A DNA stretch of 64,000 nt, from the NCBI RefSeq assembly GCF_000495475.1, contig NZ_ASGZ01000028.1, positions 62,001-126,000 on the forward strand, given 5' to 3'. This DNA is from Candidatus Halobonum tyrrellensis G22. Its GTDB lineage: Archaea > Halobacteriota > Halobacteria > Halobacteriales > Haloferacaceae. A program made the translations under genes and the position numbers. Shown here one piece after another: positions 8,121-16,609 of this stretch (positions within the stretch are counted from its first letter, which is position 1; each line of letters opens with the position of its first letter). The notes below the pieces were generated by a model. It was given only the letters and a program-made list of their open reading frames with translations, was not told the origin of the DNA and ran no database searches.

Positions 8121-8236
8121 CCCTGCTCCGGGTCGCCGAGCGGTCCCGCCGGCCGCCGCCCGCCGGTCGCGATACCGGCGGCCCCCTCTGGCGACCGGTG
8201 GTTTATGCCCGCTCGGCCGCACGTTCCTCACGAACC

Positions 8237-8479
8237 ATGACAACAGTCGAGATCGAGTACTGCGTTCCCTGCGGGATGTTGGACCGTGCACAGGACGTCC
8301 AGGGCGCGATCCTTGAACGGTACGGTCGGGAGGTCGACCGGGTCGCGCTCGTCACCGGCGACGACGGCGTGTTCGAGGTCCGCGCCGACGGCGACGTCCT
8401 CTTCGACAAGGAGTCGGACGAGTTCGACGTCGACGCCATCGTCGACTCCGTCGAGTCGTACGTCGGCGCGACGGCGTAA
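8237..8479 (+). CDS. SelT/SelW/SelH-type (Rdx) thioredoxin-fold protein
   Basis: An 80-aa protein that starts MTTVEIEYCVPCGM, with the redox pair C9-x2-C12 directly after the first beta strand. The remainder (AILERYGREVDRVALVTGDDGVFEV, then FDVDAIVDSV) fits the small SelW-like Rdx fold, in which vertebrate homologues use selenocysteine in place of the first or second Cys. The function of the archaeal members is not established; a thiol redox role is expected. TTTATG at 8202-8207 is a good TATA element upstream of the ATG. It follows the oxidase cluster on the same strand but probably has its own promoter. Confidence 0.85.
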   Translation: MTTVEIEYCVPCGMLDRAQDVQGAILERYGREVDRVALVTGDDGVFEVRADGDVLFDKESDEFDVDAIVDSVESYVGATA

Positions 8480-8503
8480 CCCGACCGCCGTCGCGGCCGG
8501 CCG

Positions 8504-9208
8504 TCAGCGCTCGCGTTTTTCGGCAGTCAGAAACAGCCAGCCGCCGCCGTCCTCGCCGTCCTCGTCGGCTTCGCTATCTTCACTACCTTCGCCGTCACCG
8601 TCGTCGGCGAGTTCGTCGGGGACGTACGCCTCGTCGGTCACGCGAAACCCCGCCTCGCCGAGTCGCTCGCGGGTCGTCTCGACGCCCGGAAACGACCACT
8701 CCATGCGGACGCCGCTCCCCAGCCAGTCGTCGTTCGCGCCCGTCCACGGCCCGGTGCCGGCGGTGACCAGCAGGCGCGCGCCCGGCCGGGTGACCCGCGC
8801 CACCTCCGCGAACACCGCGGGCTGTTGGGCGTCGGGCACGTGGATCAGCGAGTGGAGCGCGGTCACCGCGTCGACGCTCGCGTCCGCGACCGGCAGCGCC
8901 GTCAGGTCGCCGCGGACGAGCGCCGCGTCGGTCACGCCGCGGGCGCGCCGCAACTGCTCGACCGAGAAGTCGACGCCGACGCCCGCGACGCCGGCAGGAA
9001 GCCGGTCGAGCACCGGCGTCCCCTGCCCGCAGCCCGCGTCGAGCAGCCGGCTTCCGGCGGACAGGTCGGCGAGGAACGACTCGACTAGCGGCGCCTCCGG
9101 CGGGTCGCGCGACTTCCCGTACGCGTCGGCGAGCGCGTCGTAGCCGTCGCGCACCCGGCGTCGCCGTGCGCGGTCCGAGTCCGCGTCGAACTCGTCGGCG
9201 TCGGTCAC
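8504..9208 (-). CDS. Class I SAM-dependent methyltransferase
   Basis: The protein is 234 aa. Motif I, LLDAGCGQGTPVLD, marks the SAM-binding loop. VDFSVEQLRRARG follows (motif II acidic end), then RGDLTALPVADASVDAVTALHSLIHV and FAEVARVTRPGARLLVT, which complete a Methyltransf_11-like Rossmann fold. The C-terminal quarter is a run of Asp, Glu and Ser (about residues 205-225) typical of haloarchaea. The methyl acceptor is unknown. The GTG at 9206-9208 was chosen over longer options because a TTACT-type TATA element lies about 25-30 nt upstream and the domain begins just after it. Confidence 0.87.
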   Translation of the reverse strand: MTDADEFDADSDRARRRRVRDGYDALADAYGKSRDPPEAPLVESFLADLSAGSRLLDAGCGQGTPVLDRLPAGVAGVGVDFSVEQLRRARGVTDAALVRGDLTALPVADASVDAVTALHSLIHVPDAQQPAVFAEVARVTRPGARLLVTAGTGPWTGANDDWLGSGVRMEWSFPGVETTRERLGEAGFRVTDEAYVPDELADDGDGEGSEDSEADEDGEDGGGWLFLTAEKRER

Positions 9209-9326
9209 TGCCGGCTGGTCCCGGCGGTCGAGTAAGTGCGTTCGGGTGGTGTGACACCGCGACCCGCGGACGGGGCGGTCGGGCGGTCGCCCCGCTCTCT
9301 GGCCGCTCGCGTGCCGCTCGTTCCGT

Positions 9327-9484
9327 GGGCGGTTCGTCTGCACCATCGCCGCGGTTTCGCCACGGACTCGTTCGCTCCGTTCAGTCGCTCACTCGTCCTC
9401 GCTTTGCTCTACTTCTATGGGCGGCTCGGCAACCTCGCCGCCGTTTGCCGAGGACTCGTTCGCTCGCTCCCTACGGTCGCTCGC
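9327..9484 (-). repeat. 3'-end-associated GC-rich repeat, copy A (two units)
   Basis: The repeat begins at the base after the stop codon of the aldo/keto reductase gene and reads in the same sense. Unit 1 is 9419-9484. It shares two core pieces with the other copies, ACGGCGGCGAGGT and GCCGAGCCGCCCA, though a short stretch between them is missing. Unit 2 (9327-9418) is a diverged version, with a nearly repeated flank (the ACTCGTTCGCTC stretch occurs at 9366 and again at 9454). The CTCGGC/GCCGAG and GGCGGC/GCCGCC pairs allow hairpins in the transcript. No coding signal is visible. The remainder of the gap up to the methyltransferase promoter shows nothing else clear. Confidence 0.7.
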
Positions 9485-10495
9485 TCACTCGTCCTCGCCT
9501 TCCTCGCTTTCCTCTCGCGCTTCGGTGATCCGCTCGCGCTGGTCGTCCGAGAGTTCGATCTCCACCGCGCCGAGGTTGTCCTCCAACTGCTCGACCGTCC
9601 GCGCGCCGACGATGGGTACGCAGGTGTAGTCGGGCCGCTCGATCAGCCACCGGAGCGCGACCTGTGCGGGCGTCGCGTCGAGTTCCTCGGCGGTCTCCCT
9701 GATGGCGTCGAGCACGTCCCAGCTCCGCTCGTTGACGTACGCGTCCTGGAAGTACTCCACGAGGTCCGCACGCGACCCCTCCGGACCCACGGCTTGGCCG
9801 TCGTCGCCGCGCTCGTACTTCCCGGTGAGGAACCCGCCCGCCAGCGGCGAGTACGGACAGACCGCCAGGTCCTGGTCGGCACACACGTCGAGGTAGTCCT
9901 CGGTCTCGCGGTACGCCGCGTGGAACATCGGCTGGGTCACCTCGAACCGTTCGAGGTCCTCGACGTCGCTCTCCCACAGCATCCGCGTGAGCTGCCACGC
10001 CGCCATCGACGACGCGCCGAGGTAGCTCACGCGGCCGTCCTCGACCAACCCGTCGAGCGTTCGCAGCGTCTCCTCGACGGGCGTCTCCTCGTCGAACCGG
10101 TGGATGTAGTAGACGTCGAGGTGGTCGGTGCCGAGTCGGTCGAGCGTCCCCTCGATCTGACGGCGGATGTGGGTGCGCGACAGCCCCGACCCGTTCGGGT
10201 TGTCGGGGTCGAACCCGAAGTACACCTTCGAGGCGAGCACGTAGTCCGCGCGGTCCCGGCCCGCGAGCCAGTCGCCGATGTACTCCTCGGCGGTGCCGTT
10301 CGGGTCGCCGTACACGTTCGCGGTGTCGATGAAGTTGCCGCCCGCGTCGGCGAACGCGTCGAGCAACTCGTGGGCGTCGTCTCGCCCGGTCTCGACGACG
10401 CCGCCCGACTTCATCCCGAAACGCCACGTGCCGAAACAGAGGCTCGACACCTTCGTTCCGGTCGACCCCAGCCGCCGGTAGTCCATCTCTGCCAT
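9485..10495 (-). CDS. Aldo/keto reductase
   Basis: A 336-aa member of the NADP(H)-dependent AKR superfamily (TIM barrel) that reduces carbonyl compounds. Seen in order: MDYRRLGSTGTKVSSLCFG at the start, GGNFIDTANVYG (catalytic Asp and Tyr), VLASKVYFG (catalytic Lys), YYIHRFDEE (catalytic His region), YLGASSM, and VALRWLIERPDYTCVPIVGAR, which includes the cofactor-binding loop. The substrate is unknown. A poly-T TATA element about 29 nt upstream supports the ATG at 10493-10495. A second, related AKR is encoded at 49779-50756, and the 3' side of each lies near a copy of the same repeat family. Confidence 0.92.
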   Translation of the reverse strand: MAEMDYRRLGSTGTKVSSLCFGTWRFGMKSGGVVETGRDDAHELLDAFADAGGNFIDTANVYGDPNGTAEEYIGDWLAGRDRADYVLASKVYFGFDPDNPNGSGLSRTHIRRQIEGTLDRLGTDHLDVYYIHRFDEETPVEETLRTLDGLVEDGRVSYLGASSMAAWQLTRMLWESDVEDLERFEVTQPMFHAAYRETEDYLDVCADQDLAVCPYSPLAGGFLTGKYERGDDGQAVGPEGSRADLVEYFQDAYVNERSWDVLDAIRETAEELDATPAQVALRWLIERPDYTCVPIVGARTVEQLEDNLGAVEIELSDDQRERITEAREESEEGEDE

Positions 10496-10625
10496 ACCCG
10501 GCCGCTCGACCGCCCGCACCAAAAAACCGTGACAGTCGGCGAACCACGCGGCGTTCTCCGGGCGGCGACCCGACCGGGTCGACCCGCGTTCGGGCGCTCT
10601 ACGCGCTCACCGCTCCGGGACTCGA

Positions 10626-10659
10626 CGACGGGCGAGGATCCCCGACGGGCGAGAATCCG
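10626..10659. repeat. Tandem 17-bp repeat in the 315-bp gap before the HTH gene
   Basis: Two abutting 17-bp units, each starting CGACGGGCGAG (10626-10642 and 10643-10659), differ at two positions. They lie in the intergenic region 10496-10810 between divergently transcribed genes. The rest of this gap has moderate AT content from about 10660 to 10790, with possible promoter elements, but no gene or stable RNA was recognised there. A regulatory role is possible but unproven. Confidence 0.4.
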
Positions 10660-10810
10660 ACAGTTCGTGATTGGTCATGGGCAAATGACTGTGGTATTCA
10701 CGGAGTAATCCGGGCTTGATACGTGATGCCGACAGAACTGGGAAACGTGACCGACTAGCATATGACAACCGATCCGTAACGGTGATGCCCGGCCGGGCGA
10801 ACCCACTACC

Positions 10811-11530
10811 GTGCGCGAGTTCGAGTTCGTGGTTCGGTTCGACGAGGGCGTCGACGACCTGATGGACGTGTTCCGGGCGTACCCGTCGCTGTCGGCGCGC
10901 ACCTCCGTCTGCGTCTGCACCGAGGAGACGATGTGGCGCGTCGACCACCTGAAGGGACCCGCGGAGGGGTTGGAGGCGGTCGAGGAGGTGTTCCTCGACG
11001 AGTCGCGGTGTAACGAGTGTCTCGACGCGCCCGACTGCGAGACGAGCCGGTGGTACCAGGTGCTCGACCGACAGTCGAACGCGCTGACGGTGTACACCCG
11101 CCGGCGGGAGGTGTCCGACTGCCGGTCGGTGCCGTACATCGTGGTCGACCACCTCGGCGACGGCGTCCTCTTCGAGGCGCGCCGGACCGGCGCGGAGTAC
11201 CGCTGGAAGGTGCTCTACCCCGAGGACGGTCCGGTCGGCGCGCTGTACGACGCCATCGAGGCGGAACTCCGGCCGGGGCTCGAACTCGAAGTCTCGCACC
11301 TCCGGACGGCGGGCAACTGGGACGTGGAGTCGAGCGCGGGCGCGCGGCTCTCGCACGACCACTGGGAGGTGCTGGAGGCGGCGTACGAGGCGGGGTACTA
11401 CGAGCGCCCCCGCGAGGTGACCGTCACCGAACTCGCCGAGGAGTTGGGCGTCCCGCGCTCGACCGTCCAGTACCGCCTCCGAACCGCCGAGGACACCGTC
11501 CTCAGCCGGTTCATCGAGCGGTCGCTCTGA
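10811..11530 (+). CDS. Bacterio-opsin activator-type helix-turn-helix regulator
   Basis: The protein is 239 aa. The C-terminal 55 residues hold the HTH_10 domain found in haloarchaeal bacterio-opsin activator proteins: HWEVLEAAYEAGYYERPREV, then TVTELAEELGVPRSTVQYRL as the helix-turn-helix. The N-terminal two thirds has alternating strands and helices and several Cys residues (VCVCTEE, CNECLDAPDCE), which may bind a metal or sense redox state; this is inference. The GTG at 10811 starts directly at the conserved REFEFVVRFDEG segment. The neighbouring ABC transporter genes start 54 bp downstream on the same strand and are possible targets. Confidence 0.85.
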   Translation: MREFEFVVRFDEGVDDLMDVFRAYPSLSARTSVCVCTEETMWRVDHLKGPAEGLEAVEEVFLDESRCNECLDAPDCETSRWYQVLDRQSNALTVYTRRREVSDCRSVPYIVVDHLGDGVLFEARRTGAEYRWKVLYPEDGPVGALYDAIEAELRPGLELEVSHLRTAGNWDVESSAGARLSHDHWEVLEAAYEAGYYERPREVTVTELAEELGVPRSTVQYRLRTAEDTVLSRFIERSL

Positions 11531-11584
11531 CTCCCCCGTCCCGGCTTCGGTAGCCTTACGGCCGGCAGGAGCCGAGCCGTTCGT

Positions 11585-12667
11585 ATGAGCGACGAGCCGG
11601 TTGTACGCGCCACGGACGTGCGGAAAGCGTACGGTGATACGGTCGCGCTCGACGGCGTCTCGCTCTCGCTGGACGCCGGCGAGGTGTTCGGACTGATCGG
11701 ACCCAACGGCGCGGGCAAGACCACGCTCGTGCGCGCGCTCACGGGGACGACCGACGTCGAGGGGGAGGTGCGGGCGTTCGGCCGCCCGCCGGCGGCGGCG
11801 GACGAGGCGCTCGTCGGCCTGCTCCCCCAGGAGTTCTCCCCGCCCGCGCGGCTGACCGCCCGTGAACTGGTCGACTACTACGGCGGCCTCTACGACGACG
11901 CCCGCCCCACCGACGACGTGCTCGCGGACGTGGGACTGGCCGACGACGCCGACACGTGGTACGAGGAGCTGTCGGGCGGCCAGAAGCGCCGCGCCTGCGT
12001 CGGACTCACGCTGGTGAACGACCCCGACGTGCTGTTCCTCGACGAACCGACCACCGGTATCGACCCCGCGGGCCGGCGCGCGCTGTGGGGACTCCTCGAC
12101 GACCTGGCCGCCAGCGGCACCACCGTCTTCCTGACGTGCCACTCGATGGACGAGGTCCAGCGGCTCTCCGACCGGGTCGGCCTGCTCCGCGACGGCGCAC
12201 TCGTCGCGGTCGGTACGCCGCCGGAACTCGTCGCCGAGTACGGCGGCGCCGCTCGCCTCGTCGTGGGCTTCGGCGGCGAGGGGGCGACGGCGGCGGCGCG
12301 GACGGCGGCCGCGACGCTCCGCGAGGCGGGCTTCTCCGTCGAGGAGGGGGCCGACGAGGCCGTGGTCGAGGGGGTGACGCCCGCAGACATCGGCCGGGCG
12401 GTCGCCGCCCTCGACGGCACCGACGCCGCCTACGAGTCGCTGACGTGGACGGAGCCGACGCTCGAAGACGTCTACCTCCGGCTGACGGGCGAGACGTTCG
12501 AGGGGACGTACACCCCCGGCGCGAGCGTCGTGGGAGCGGAGGCGGACGCCGGGTCCGGCGCGGACGCGGCGTCGGAGGCGGACGCCGGGTCCGGCGCGGA
12601 CGCGGCGTCGGAGGCGGACGCCGGGACGGACCCGACGTCCGAGGCGGGCGCGGGGGCGGGTCGGTGA
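11585..12667 (+). CDS. ABC transporter ATP-binding protein (ABC-2 export type)
   Basis: A 360-aa ATPase with Walker A GPNGAGKTT, Q-loop LLPQEFSP, signature LSGGQKRR, Walker B VLFLDEP and switch His in FLTCHSMDE. A beta-rich domain of about 90 residues follows, common in drug and antibiotic exporters of the ABC-2 class. The last roughly 50 residues are a low-complexity Ala/Gly/Asp/Glu tail made partly of a duplicated 12-residue block. Its permease overlaps by 4 nt. The start ATG at 11585 comes 54 bp after the HTH regulator. Confidence 0.92.
   Translation: MSDEPVVRATDVRKAYGDTVALDGVSLSLDAGEVFGLIGPNGAGKTTLVRALTGTTDVEGEVRAFGRPPAAADEALVGLLPQEFSPPARLTARELVDYYGGLYDDARPTDDVLADVGLADDADTWYEELSGGQKRRACVGLTLVNDPDVLFLDEPTTGIDPAGRRALWGLLDDLAASGTTVFLTCHSMDEVQRLSDRVGLLRDGALVAVGTPPELVAEYGGAARLVVGFGGEGATAAARTAAATLREAGFSVEEGADEAVVEGVTPADIGRAVAALDGTDAAYESLTWTEPTLEDVYLRLTGETFEGTYTPGASVVGAEADAGSGADAASEADAGSGADAASEADAGTDPTSEAGAGAGR
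12542..12628 (+). repeat. In-frame 36-bp tandem repeat in the ABC ATPase tail
   Basis: Two identical 36-bp units (12542-12577 and 12578-12613) and the beginning of a third (from 12614) encode repeated ADAGSGADAASE blocks. The period is a multiple of three and the reading frame is kept. This is probably replication slippage in a disordered acidic tail, so length may vary between strains. Confidence 0.75.
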
Positions 12668-13440
12668 GCCGCCTCCGCCGGATCGAGAGCGAGGCGGTCG
12701 CGGCCGCGCGGTCGTTCCTCCGACGGCGGACCGCCGTCTTCTTCACGTTCTTCTTCCCGGTCATCCTCGTCGTCATCTTCGGCGTCCTCGTCCGCACACA
12801 ACCCGGCGGCGGCGGCCTGTTCTCGCGGGCGGACGCCTACTACGTGCCGGGCTACCTGGCGACGGTCGTCCTGTTCACGCCGCTGTCGCGCGTCGGCAGC
12901 GAGATAGCGCGCCACCGCGACGGCCACCGGTTCGAGAAGCTGGCGACGACGCCGCTGACCCGCGGGGAGTGGCTGTTCGCGCACACCCTCGTCAACGTCG
13001 GCGTCATCGGCGCGGCGTCGCTGCTCATCCTCGGGCTGGTCGTCCTCTCGACGGGCGCCGAGATCGCGGTGACGCCCGGACTCCTCCTCTTGGTGCCGTT
13101 CGTCCTGCTCGCGGTGGTGCTGTTCTGCGGGTTCGGCGCGATACTCGGGAGCGTCGCCGACTCACAGGACGGCGTGATCGCGGCGTCGAACTCCATCGCG
13201 CTCCCGCTGCTGTTTCTCTCGGACACGTTCGTCTCGGGCGACCTGCTCCCCGACTGGTTCAGTATCGTCGAGTTCGCCTCGCCGCTGACCTACTTCGCGC
13301 GCGGCGTCCGGACGCTGGTGTACGCGCCCGCCGGCGGCTACGCGCCGCCGCTCGGCACCTACGGCAACCTCGCGGTGCTCGCGGCGCTCTCGGTCGGCTT
13401 CTTCCTCGTCGGCGCGTACGCGGTGCCGCGGAGCGCCTGA
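12664..13440 (+). CDS. ABC-2 type transporter permease
   Basis: The protein is 258 aa with six membrane helices. Family signs include the first helix FFTFFFPVILVVIFGVLV, the cytoplasmic RHRDGHRFEKLATTPLTRGEW segment, and VADSQDGVIAASNSIALPLLFLSDTFV followed by EFASPLTYFARGVRTLVY near the end, as in DrrB/ABC-2 exporters. The GTG start overlaps the ATPase stop (GTGA), so the two are translationally coupled and form one exporter. The exported compound is unknown. Confidence 0.9.
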   Translation: MSRLRRIESEAVAAARSFLRRRTAVFFTFFFPVILVVIFGVLVRTQPGGGGLFSRADAYYVPGYLATVVLFTPLSRVGSEIARHRDGHRFEKLATTPLTRGEWLFAHTLVNVGVIGAASLLILGLVVLSTGAEIAVTPGLLLLVPFVLLAVVLFCGFGAILGSVADSQDGVIAASNSIALPLLFLSDTFVSGDLLPDWFSIVEFASPLTYFARGVRTLVYAPAGGYAPPLGTYGNLAVLAALSVGFFLVGAYAVPRSA

Positions 13441-13641
13441 GTCTCGGCCGTCACCCGAGAACGCCCGGCGCTCGCACATTCGAGCGGAGTAGACCCGACT
13501 CGTCCGGTAACCCCCCGTTACGCCGGAACACGGCGGGGCGACCGAACGGGCGTACGCCTTCCATATCCCCCTCGCCGGTGTCGAACGATCACCTCGATAT
13601 TAGCACACGACCACGGATACGTTACTCGGTGACACTAACCA

Positions 13642-15174
13642 ATGACCCGATACGACCGGCTGACACGACGACGAACGCTCCGGGCGGGCGCCGCGGCGGC
13701 GGGCCTCCTCGGGGTCGGAACCGGCGTCGGGGCGGCCCGCGCCGACGGCGACTGCGCCTACCAGGTCGACTTCGTCGCGGGCGATCCGATCGAGGCGTTG
13801 GGTGAGGACGGCGGCGGCTTCTACGGCCGGCAGAACCGGCTGATCCGGTACCTCCACGGCGACGCGACGGGGGCGACGAGACGCGACGGGTGGATCAACT
13901 CGCTCGACCCCGCGACCCGCGCGGCCGTCACCGCCGACCCGATCCGACTCGACGGCGCCAGTGCGTCCGTCGGGTTCCGGGTCGCCGAGGGAGCGGAACT
14001 GACGCTCTCGTTGGTCGTCTACACGCTCTCCGACGGCGGGTTCTCGTTCGCGAGTGCGGACGAACAGGACCTCGTCGACGCGGCGACGGGGACGTTCGGG
14101 CCGGGCACCCACCGGCTGGAGGCGGAACTACCGTGTGCGGCGGGCGACGGGGCGACCCGGGTCGTGGCGGACGGGCTCGACGCCGGCGACGAGTTCGGGA
14201 GCGCGGTCGCGCTCGACGGGTCGACGCTGCTCGTCGGGGCGGCGGGCACCGACGACGAACGCGGCGCGGCCCACGTGTTCACCCGCGGCGACGACGGCTG
14301 GACGCGGACCTGGCGGCTCGCTGGCCCGCCGGTGCCGTCGGAGTTCGACGACCCCACCATCGGTCCCCGGTTCGGCGGCGGCGTCGCCGTCGACGGCGAC
14401 ACCGCGTTCGTCTCGGCGCCGGGCTACCCGACGGCTCCGGTGTCCGCGTACGGCGCGGTGTTCGTCTACGAGCGCGAGTCCGGCGACGGGTGGGCCCGCC
14501 GACACCGGTTCGACCTGGGGCCGAACCTCGGCGGCGGCGCGGTCGTCGTCGACGGGGCGACGGGCATCGCGACGGACAGCGGGGGAACCGTCTACGTGTT
14601 CGAGCGGCGCGGCGGGGGGTGGGAGCGGACCGAGGGGTTCGCCGCGGGCTCGGACGAGTACGCCGCGGTCGCGGCCGACCTCTCGGGGGGGACGGTCGTC
14701 GTGGGGTCGTACACCGACCGGGAGGCGTACGTGCTCGAGCGCTCGGCCGCCGGCGAGTGGGAGGCGGTCGCGCGGTTCACACCCGACGCGGGACTCGACC
14801 ACCTGTCGCTGTTCGCCATCTCGGTCGCGGTCGACGGCGACCGCATCGTCGTCGCGGACCCGACGAAGCCCGCCGACGACGACGGCGTGGTGTACGTCTA
14901 CGAGCGGTCGGCGTCGGGGTGGGAGCCGACGACGAGACGGCCGCTCGCGGAGGTCGGGGGGACCGGCTGGTCACTCGAACTCCGGGGCGACCGACTCGTC
15001 GTCGGTGGGTCGGAGGCGACGCTCCTGTACGAACTCCGCGACGGGACCTGGACCCACGAGCGGGCGGTCGACCACGTGGGGTCGGTCGCGTTCGACGGCT
15101 CGCGACTCGCGGTCGGGGTCGCCGAGTACGACCGGGGGGACGAGACGGGCGAGGTGTACGTCGTCGACCTCTGA
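13642..15174 (+). CDS. Tat-exported beta-propeller-like (FG-GAP repeat) protein
   Basis: The protein is 510 aa. Its N-terminus, LTRRRTLRAGAAAAGLLGVG, is a likely twin-arginine export signal. Residues about 35-150 form an unassigned domain with a YQVDFVAGDPIE start. From about 170 onwards, similar blocks recur, for example GDEFGSAVALDGSTLLVGA, FGGGVAVDGDTAFVSAPG, ISVAVDGDRIVVADP and SVAFDGSRLAVGVAEYD. Each pairs an 'AVDGD' turn with a 'VYVYER'-type strand, as in FG-GAP/integrin-like propellers. It is probably secreted or surface-bound, and the function is unknown. GTTACTC about 20-25 nt upstream may be the TATA element. Confidence 0.8.
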   Translation: MTRYDRLTRRRTLRAGAAAAGLLGVGTGVGAARADGDCAYQVDFVAGDPIEALGEDGGGFYGRQNRLIRYLHGDATGATRRDGWINSLDPATRAAVTADPIRLDGASASVGFRVAEGAELTLSLVVYTLSDGGFSFASADEQDLVDAATGTFGPGTHRLEAELPCAAGDGATRVVADGLDAGDEFGSAVALDGSTLLVGAAGTDDERGAAHVFTRGDDGWTRTWRLAGPPVPSEFDDPTIGPRFGGGVAVDGDTAFVSAPGYPTAPVSAYGAVFVYERESGDGWARRHRFDLGPNLGGGAVVVDGATGIATDSGGTVYVFERRGGGWERTEGFAAGSDEYAAVAADLSGGTVVVGSYTDREAYVLERSAAGEWEAVARFTPDAGLDHLSLFAISVAVDGDRIVVADPTKPADDDGVVYVYERSASGWEPTTRRPLAEVGGTGWSLELRGDRLVVGGSEATLLYELRDGTWTHERAVDHVGSVAFDGSRLAVGVAEYDRGDETGEVYVVDL

Positions 15175-15240
15175 TCTCGGCTCGTACGCCCCGCCCGCCT
15201 CCGCGCACAGTTTCTTGTCGCCGCCGCCCGCAGGGTCCCC

Positions 15241-16524
15241 ATGACCAGAGAGGAACTCGTCGACGTCGCCGTCGTGGGATGCGGGCCGGGCGGCGCGGTC
15301 CTGAGCTACCTGCTCGCGCGCAGCGGCGTCGACGTGGCGCTCGTCGAGCACGAGGGGTCGTTCGACCGCGAGTTCCGCGGGTTCGGCTGGAGCCCCGGCG
15401 TCGTCGACCTGTTCGACCGGATGGACCTGCTCGGCGACGTGCTCGACCTCGACCACGAGACGACGACGACCGGCGAGGTGGTGCTGTACGGCGACCGCGT
15501 CGAGGCGTTCGACTTCGGGACGCTCGATACGCCCCACCCGTACGCGCTGTTGATGGAACAGCCGCCGCTGCTCGAACTGCTGGTCGAGCGCGCGAGCGCG
15601 TACGACGAGTTCTCCTTTCACCCCGCGACCACGGTGGAGGGGCTCCGGACCGCCGACGGCGCGGTCGTCGGCGTCGACGCCCACGACCGCCGCGTCGACG
15701 AGGACGTGACGCTCCGCTCGCGGGCGGTGGTCGGCGCGGACGGCCGCTACTCGACGGTCCGCTCGGCGGCGGGCATCGACGCCGGGCTGTTCGACTCGCC
15801 GCTCGAACTCGTCTGGTTCAAGCTCCCGAGCGGTGCGGTCGACGCCCGCGCGCAGGGCCACGTCGGCGATGAGGGCGTCCTGCTGTACTTCGGGCTGGGC
15901 CGCGGCGAGGTGCAGGTCGGCTGGCTGCTCGAGGCGGGCACCTACCCCGACGTTCGAGCCGCGGGTATCGAGGCGTTCCGCGAGCGGCTCGCGCGCGTGG
16001 ACCCGCGGCTCCGCCCCGCGCTCGACGACCAGCCGACCGACTTCGACGACTGCTCGCTGCTCGACGTCGCGCCGGGGCTGGCGCCCCAGTGGACCCGGCC
16101 GGGGATGCTCCTCCTCGGCGACGCCGCCCACGTCGCCTCCCCCATCGGCGCGCAGGGGAACGCGCTCGCGGTCGGCGACGCCGCCGTCGCCCACGACGTG
16201 CTCTGTGACGCGCTGGGTCGCCGCGGCGACGCGGACGCGAGTAGCAGGGAGTTCGCGCTGCCCGCGTCGGCGCTCGTCGCGTTCGAGTCGCGCCGCCGGC
16301 CGGAGGTGGAGCGGACCCTCGCGCTCCAGCGGCGGGCCGAGCGGGCGCTCGCGGGGCTGGTGCGCGACGGTGACCGACTCCCCGCGCGGGCGCTCACCGC
16401 CGCCGCGCGCGTCGGCGGACCGCTCGTGTTTCGGCTCCCGTTCGTCGGGCGCGCCGTCGACCGGTTCGCGCTGGGTCCCGCGCCGGGCGTGGCGACCGAG
16501 CGGTTCGTCCACCCGCGCCACTGA
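15241..16524 (+). CDS. FAD-dependent oxidoreductase/monooxygenase (PHBH or geranylgeranyl-reductase-like fold)
   Basis: The protein is 427 aa. It opens with a Rossmann FAD-binding loop, VAVVGCGPGGAVLSYLLA, and the second acidic strand end VALVEHEG. DGRYSTVR is the DG motif that contacts NAD(P)H and FAD, and LLLGDAAHVASPIGAQGNALAVGDA is the GD motif binding the FAD ribityl chain. This is the p-hydroxybenzoate hydroxylase-like group, which includes aromatic hydroxylases and the geranylgeranyl reductases that saturate archaeal lipids; the substrate is not evident. The basic C-terminal region (residues about 345-420) is unassigned. It follows the exported propeller gene after 66 bp. Confidence 0.85.
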   Translation: MTREELVDVAVVGCGPGGAVLSYLLARSGVDVALVEHEGSFDREFRGFGWSPGVVDLFDRMDLLGDVLDLDHETTTTGEVVLYGDRVEAFDFGTLDTPHPYALLMEQPPLLELLVERASAYDEFSFHPATTVEGLRTADGAVVGVDAHDRRVDEDVTLRSRAVVGADGRYSTVRSAAGIDAGLFDSPLELVWFKLPSGAVDARAQGHVGDEGVLLYFGLGRGEVQVGWLLEAGTYPDVRAAGIEAFRERLARVDPRLRPALDDQPTDFDDCSLLDVAPGLAPQWTRPGMLLLGDAAHVASPIGAQGNALAVGDAAVAHDVLCDALGRRGDADASSREFALPASALVAFESRRRPEVERTLALQRRAERALAGLVRDGDRLPARALTAAARVGGPLVFRLPFVGRAVDRFALGPAPGVATERFVHPRH

Positions 16525-16579
16525 CCCGTCAGTCGTGTCCGTCTGTCGCGCCACCGACCCGGCTGGCGCGACCCGCGCG

Positions 16580-16585
16580 TTTATG
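16580..16585 (+). promoter_or_regulatory. TATA box of the KDPG aldolase gene
   Basis: TTTATG lies 25-30 nt upstream of the ATG at 16610, the standard spacing for a leaderless transcript. It rules out the longer in-frame starts inside the preceding gene. Confidence 0.55.
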
Positions 16586-16609
16586 AGGCGTCCGAATCTG
16601 GACTCGCGT

